Positions 61,617-64,000 of a stretch of DNA of 64,000 bases are shown here, in pieces (within the stretch, counting starts at the first letter, position 1; each line of letters starts with the position of its first letter). A model generated the notes under the pieces. It made no database searches. It had not been told where the DNA came from and was given only the letters and a program-made list of their open reading frames with translations. The translations under genes were made by a program, and so were the position numbers. Origin of the DNA: Hyphomicrobium sp. (lineage in GTDB: Bacteria; Pseudomonadota; Alphaproteobacteria; Rhizobiales; Hyphomicrobiaceae); NCBI RefSeq assembly GCF_003987855.1, contig NZ_RXIZ01000016.1:1-64000 (forward strand), read 5' to 3'.

Positions 61617-62828
61617 TCAAATATCGAGCTTAAGGACCCGGACGGAGGCTCCGGCGTCGAGAGCGGGCGAGTCTGCGGGAATAACCACGAGGCAGTTCGC
61701 GCGCTGAAGAAACTTGACCAGCCCGCTGTCCTGCTTCTTGAACGCCGTTACACGAGCCGGCACGCTCGACACGTCAAGCTCGCCTCGCATGTAGTGCTCG
61801 CGGGGACCGTTCGCGGGAATAGAGTCCGTTAGAACCGCATCGAGCGCCTCAAATGGCGTCTCTCGTCCAAGCAGGCGACCGATCAGGGGGACTAGGAACA
61901 CACGCGCGCAGATCATCGCAGAAACAGGATTGCCCGGCAGTCCCACGCAATATTGTCGACGGCCGCTGATTTGCCGCGAGCCGAAGAACAGGGGTTTTCC
62001 TGGGCGCATCGCAATCTTGTAGAAATCGAGTTGCGCACCCGCTTTCTCAAGCGCCGGCCGCACGAGATCATGATCGCCGACGGAAGCCCCTCCGCTTGTT
62101 ACCAGAACATCGGCGTCCTCTGCAGCAGAGATGAATTCATCCAGAGACGCGAGGGAATCGCGGGCGATGCCAAGAAAGCGCGCTTCGCCGCCAGCCGCTT
62201 CTACGACCCCGGACAGGCCATAGGCGTTCGATCCCGAGATTTGGCCGGGGCCAAGAGGTTCTCCCGGCGCGACGAGTTCGTCGCCAGTCGAGAGAATAGC
62301 GACGACCGGCTTTCGTGCGACGGAGAGTTCGGCATATCCGGCTGATGCCGAGATCAGAACATCGCGTGCGGTCAGCAGGCGACCTGGTTCAACGAGCACT
62401 TCACCCGCCGCGAAATCCTGGCCGCGCGTCCTGACGTTCGCGTCGCGCTGGGCTGTCTCCAGGACCGTCACCTCGGAACCAGACGCCGTCGTGTTTTCCT
62501 GAATGACGATCGCATCCGCACCCGGCGGGAGAATGCCCCCTGTAAAGATGCGTACGGCCTGTCGCTTGCGAAGCGTGTCGGTGAATGGCCGCCCAGCCCC
62601 CGCTTCGCCAACGACTGTGAGCGTGACCGGAACAGTTGCGACATCTTCAGACCGGACGGCGTACCCATCCATCGCGGACGCGTCGAACGGCGGATTGTCG
62701 ACCTTTGATGTGATGGCTTCCGCCAGGGTGCGACCGCGCGCGGCGAGCAGGCCTACGGACTCCGACGGCAAAGTTGCAGCACTATCGAGAATGCGCCGGA
62801 GGGCCTCGGAAACGGGCAGCAGAGCCAT
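61617..62828 (-). CDS. moeA: Molybdopterin molybdenumtransferase
   Basis: A 403-residue MoeA with FTGGILPPGADAIVIQEN, the STGDEL segment, TSGGASVGDHDLVRPAL and GLPGNPVSAMICARVFLVPL, covering all MoeA domains. It inserts molybdate into adenylylated molybdopterin. It starts two bases after the moaC stop. The nearby molybdoenzyme is one possible consumer. Confidence 0.95.
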   Translation of the reverse strand: MALLPVSEALRRILDSAATLPSESVGLLAARGRTLAEAITSKVDNPPFDASAMDGYAVRSEDVATVPVTLTVVGEAGAGRPFTDTLRKRQAVRIFTGGILPPGADAIVIQENTTASGSEVTVLETAQRDANVRTRGQDFAAGEVLVEPGRLLTARDVLISASAGYAELSVARKPVVAILSTGDELVAPGEPLGPGQISGSNAYGLSGVVEAAGGEARFLGIARDSLASLDEFISAAEDADVLVTSGGASVGDHDLVRPALEKAGAQLDFYKIAMRPGKPLFFGSRQISGRRQYCVGLPGNPVSAMICARVFLVPLIGRLLGRETPFEALDAVLTDSIPANGPREHYMRGELDVSSVPARVTAFKKQDSGLVKFLQRANCLVVIPADSPALDAGASVRVLKLDI

Positions 62829-62830
62829 CG

Positions 62831-63325
62831 TCAATCACCTGCGGGACGCGAGCCCGCTTTGTAGGTTCCCGATTTGCCACCTGCCTTCTCGAGAAGGCGG
62901 ACATCGGAAATCACCATGTCCTTGTCGACAGCTTTCAGCATGTCGTAAAGCGTGAGGCATGCGACGGACACCGCCGTGAGCGCCTCCATCTCCACTCCGG
63001 TCTGGCCAGATACCTTCACCTCGGCGGTGACGCGGATACCGGCCGGCGCGTGCGTCGTTGCGAAGTCGACAGTCGCTTTGGTGATGGCCAGGGGATGGCA
63101 GAGCGGGATCAATTCATGCGTGCGCTTTGCAGCCATGATTCCAGCGATGCGTGCGGCGCCGATCACGTCGCCTTTTTTCGCTTGTCCTGTTTCGACGAGA
63201 GCCAAGGTCTCCGGCCGCATGGCGATGAACCCCTCGGCGATCGCATGGCGCGCCGTCACTGCCTTATCGGAGACGTCGACCATCCGGGCGTCGCCTTTGT
63301 CGTCGATGTGCGAGAGTTTGCTCAT
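62831..63325 (-). CDS. moaC: Cyclic pyranopterin monophosphate synthase
   Basis: A 164-residue MoaC with the conserved [45 protein letters not shown] segment in parts and the C-terminal GGKSGTYK. It acts with MoaA in the first step of molybdenum cofactor synthesis. It overlaps the trpC stop as ATGA. Confidence 0.95.
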   Translation of the reverse strand: MSKLSHIDDKGDARMVDVSDKAVTARHAIAEGFIAMRPETLALVETGQAKKGDVIGAARIAGIMAAKRTHELIPLCHPLAITKATVDFATTHAPAGIRVTAEVKVSGQTGVEMEALTAVSVACLTLYDMLKAVDKDMVISDVRLLEKAGGKSGTYKAGSRPAGD

Positions 63326-64000
63326 GGGGAAGCGGACAGAAGCGTCTTCGTTGCCCCGGCGACGTCGGCCTGACGCATCAGGCTCTCACCCACGAGGAAG
63401 GTGTTGACGCCGACTTTTGCGAGGCGCGTAAGATCTGCCGGTGTGAAGATACCGCTTTCGCCGACAACAATGCGATCTGCAGGAACAAGCGGTGCGAGTT
63501 CCTCTGTCGTTTCGAGTTTCACCTCGAAGGTCTTGAGATTGCGGTTGTTGATGCCGATGAGACGGCAATCTAGCTTCAAGGCGCGCTCGAGTTCGGACGC
63601 GTCGTGCACTTCTGCGATGGCATCCATGCCCCAGTCTTTCGCAGCACTCGCGAGGTCTTGCGCGATGGCGTCTTCGACCTCCGCGAGGATGATCAGGATG
63701 CAATCGGCGCCCCAGGCCCGGGCTTCTGCGACCTGATAGGTGTCGATCATGAAGTCTTTGCGCAGCACCGGCAGTTTCACTGCTTCGCGCGCGGCCGTCA
63801 GGAACTCAGGTGCGCCCTGGAACGACGGCTGATCGGTGAGCACGGAAAGGCATGCCGCGCCGCCGGCTTCATAGGCCTTCGCGAGCGCCGGCGGATCGAA
63901 GTCGGCGCGGATCAAGCCCTTCGAAGGCGATGCCTTCTTGATTTCGGCGATGAGCGCGGGTTTCTTGTTCGCGTGTTTGGCGGCAATTGCTTGCGCGAAC
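63322..64000 (-). CDS. trpC: Indole-3-glycerol phosphate synthase, N-terminus cut by window edge
   Basis: The frame stays open from 63322 to the right edge. [41 protein letters not shown] and [12 protein letters not shown] are the TIM-barrel strands of TrpC. The start lies beyond 64000. The order trpC-moaC-moeA is common in Hyphomicrobiales. Confidence 0.95.
   Translation of the reverse strand, partial: FAQAIAAKHANKKPALIAEIKKASPSKGLIRADFDPPALAKAYEAGGAACLSVLTDQPSFQGAPEFLTAAREAVKLPVLRKDFMIDTYQVAEARAWGADCILIILAEVEDAIAQDLASAAKDWGMDAIAEVHDASELERALKLDCRLIGINNRNLKTFEVKLETTEELAPLVPADRIVVGESGIFTPADLTRLAKVGVNTFLVGESLMRQADVAGATKTLLSASP

Noticed and set aside
1-64000. CRISPR arrays, tRNA or rRNA genes, IS elements, prophage
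   Set aside because: No regularly spaced direct repeats, no cloverleaf-like sequences, no transposase or integrase-like frames were found on reading both strands.

Overview
The window reads as the chromosome of a GC-rich alphaproteobacterium of the order Hyphomicrobiales. The evidence is the trpC-moaC-moeA gene order, a Porin_2-type porin, EcfG-type stress promoters (GGAAC-N16/17-CGTT), a NepR-like peptide and BTLCP, DUF3307 and SigF/NrsF family genes. A sulfone-oxidation cluster would fit a methylotroph such as Hyphomicrobium; this genus guess is inference. I saw no tRNA, rRNA, CRISPR array, insertion sequence or prophage.

Region 1 (1-15.3 kb) is an organosulfur-assimilation island. One minus-strand operon runs from about 11.0 kb leftward. 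It holds a fused flavin reductase-dimethylsulfone monooxygenase (MsuE-SfnG), a five-gene LivGHMKF-type ABC transporter, an SfnB-type flavoprotein and a FAD/NAD(P)-binding protein; an alpha/beta hydrolase cut by the left edge lies beyond. To its right are a porin, a divergent alkanesulfonate monooxygenase (ssuD) and a CysB-type LysR regulator. Together these suggest uptake and stepwise desulfurization of sulfones and sulfonates.

Region 2 (15.5-36.2 kb) is rich in small, envelope and stress genes: DUF2726, a Cys-rich secreted protein, TMEM143-like, BTLCP, AI-2E, CsbD, two PRC-barrel proteins, a Gly/Ser-rich secreted protein, a NepR-like 43-residue ORF, a Crp regulator, a zinc metallopeptidase, a PilZ glycosyltransferase with an HlyD partner, a large TonB receptor, DUF2076, a KGG protein and a DHFR-like protein. 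Four exact EcfG-type promoters lie within 4.3 kb (19.8-24.0 kb), each in front of a gene and correctly oriented, so this is probably a general-stress-response locus.

Region 3 (36.2-45 kb) has a coniferyl-aldehyde-type dehydrogenase with a divergent TetR regulator, then a four-gene set resembling the Ralstonia phcBSRQ quorum-sensing operon: a PhcB-like methyltransferase, an 880-residue sensor that appears to combine PhcS and PhcR in one chain, and two PhcQ-like receiver proteins. It is the best candidate here for an undescribed signalling system.

Region 4 (45.2-52.6 kb) is a putrescine module: PuuA-like glutamine synthetase, PotFGHI transporter and PuuB-like oxidase. Region 5 (52.6-64 kb) holds an ECF sigma/NrsF pair with a likely autoregulated promoter, DUF3307, a molybdopterin oxidoreductase, the EF-P beta-lysylation set (epmB, epmA, efp) with a GFA protein between the two enzymes, a transglutaminase, and moeA-moaC-trpC, the last running off the right edge.
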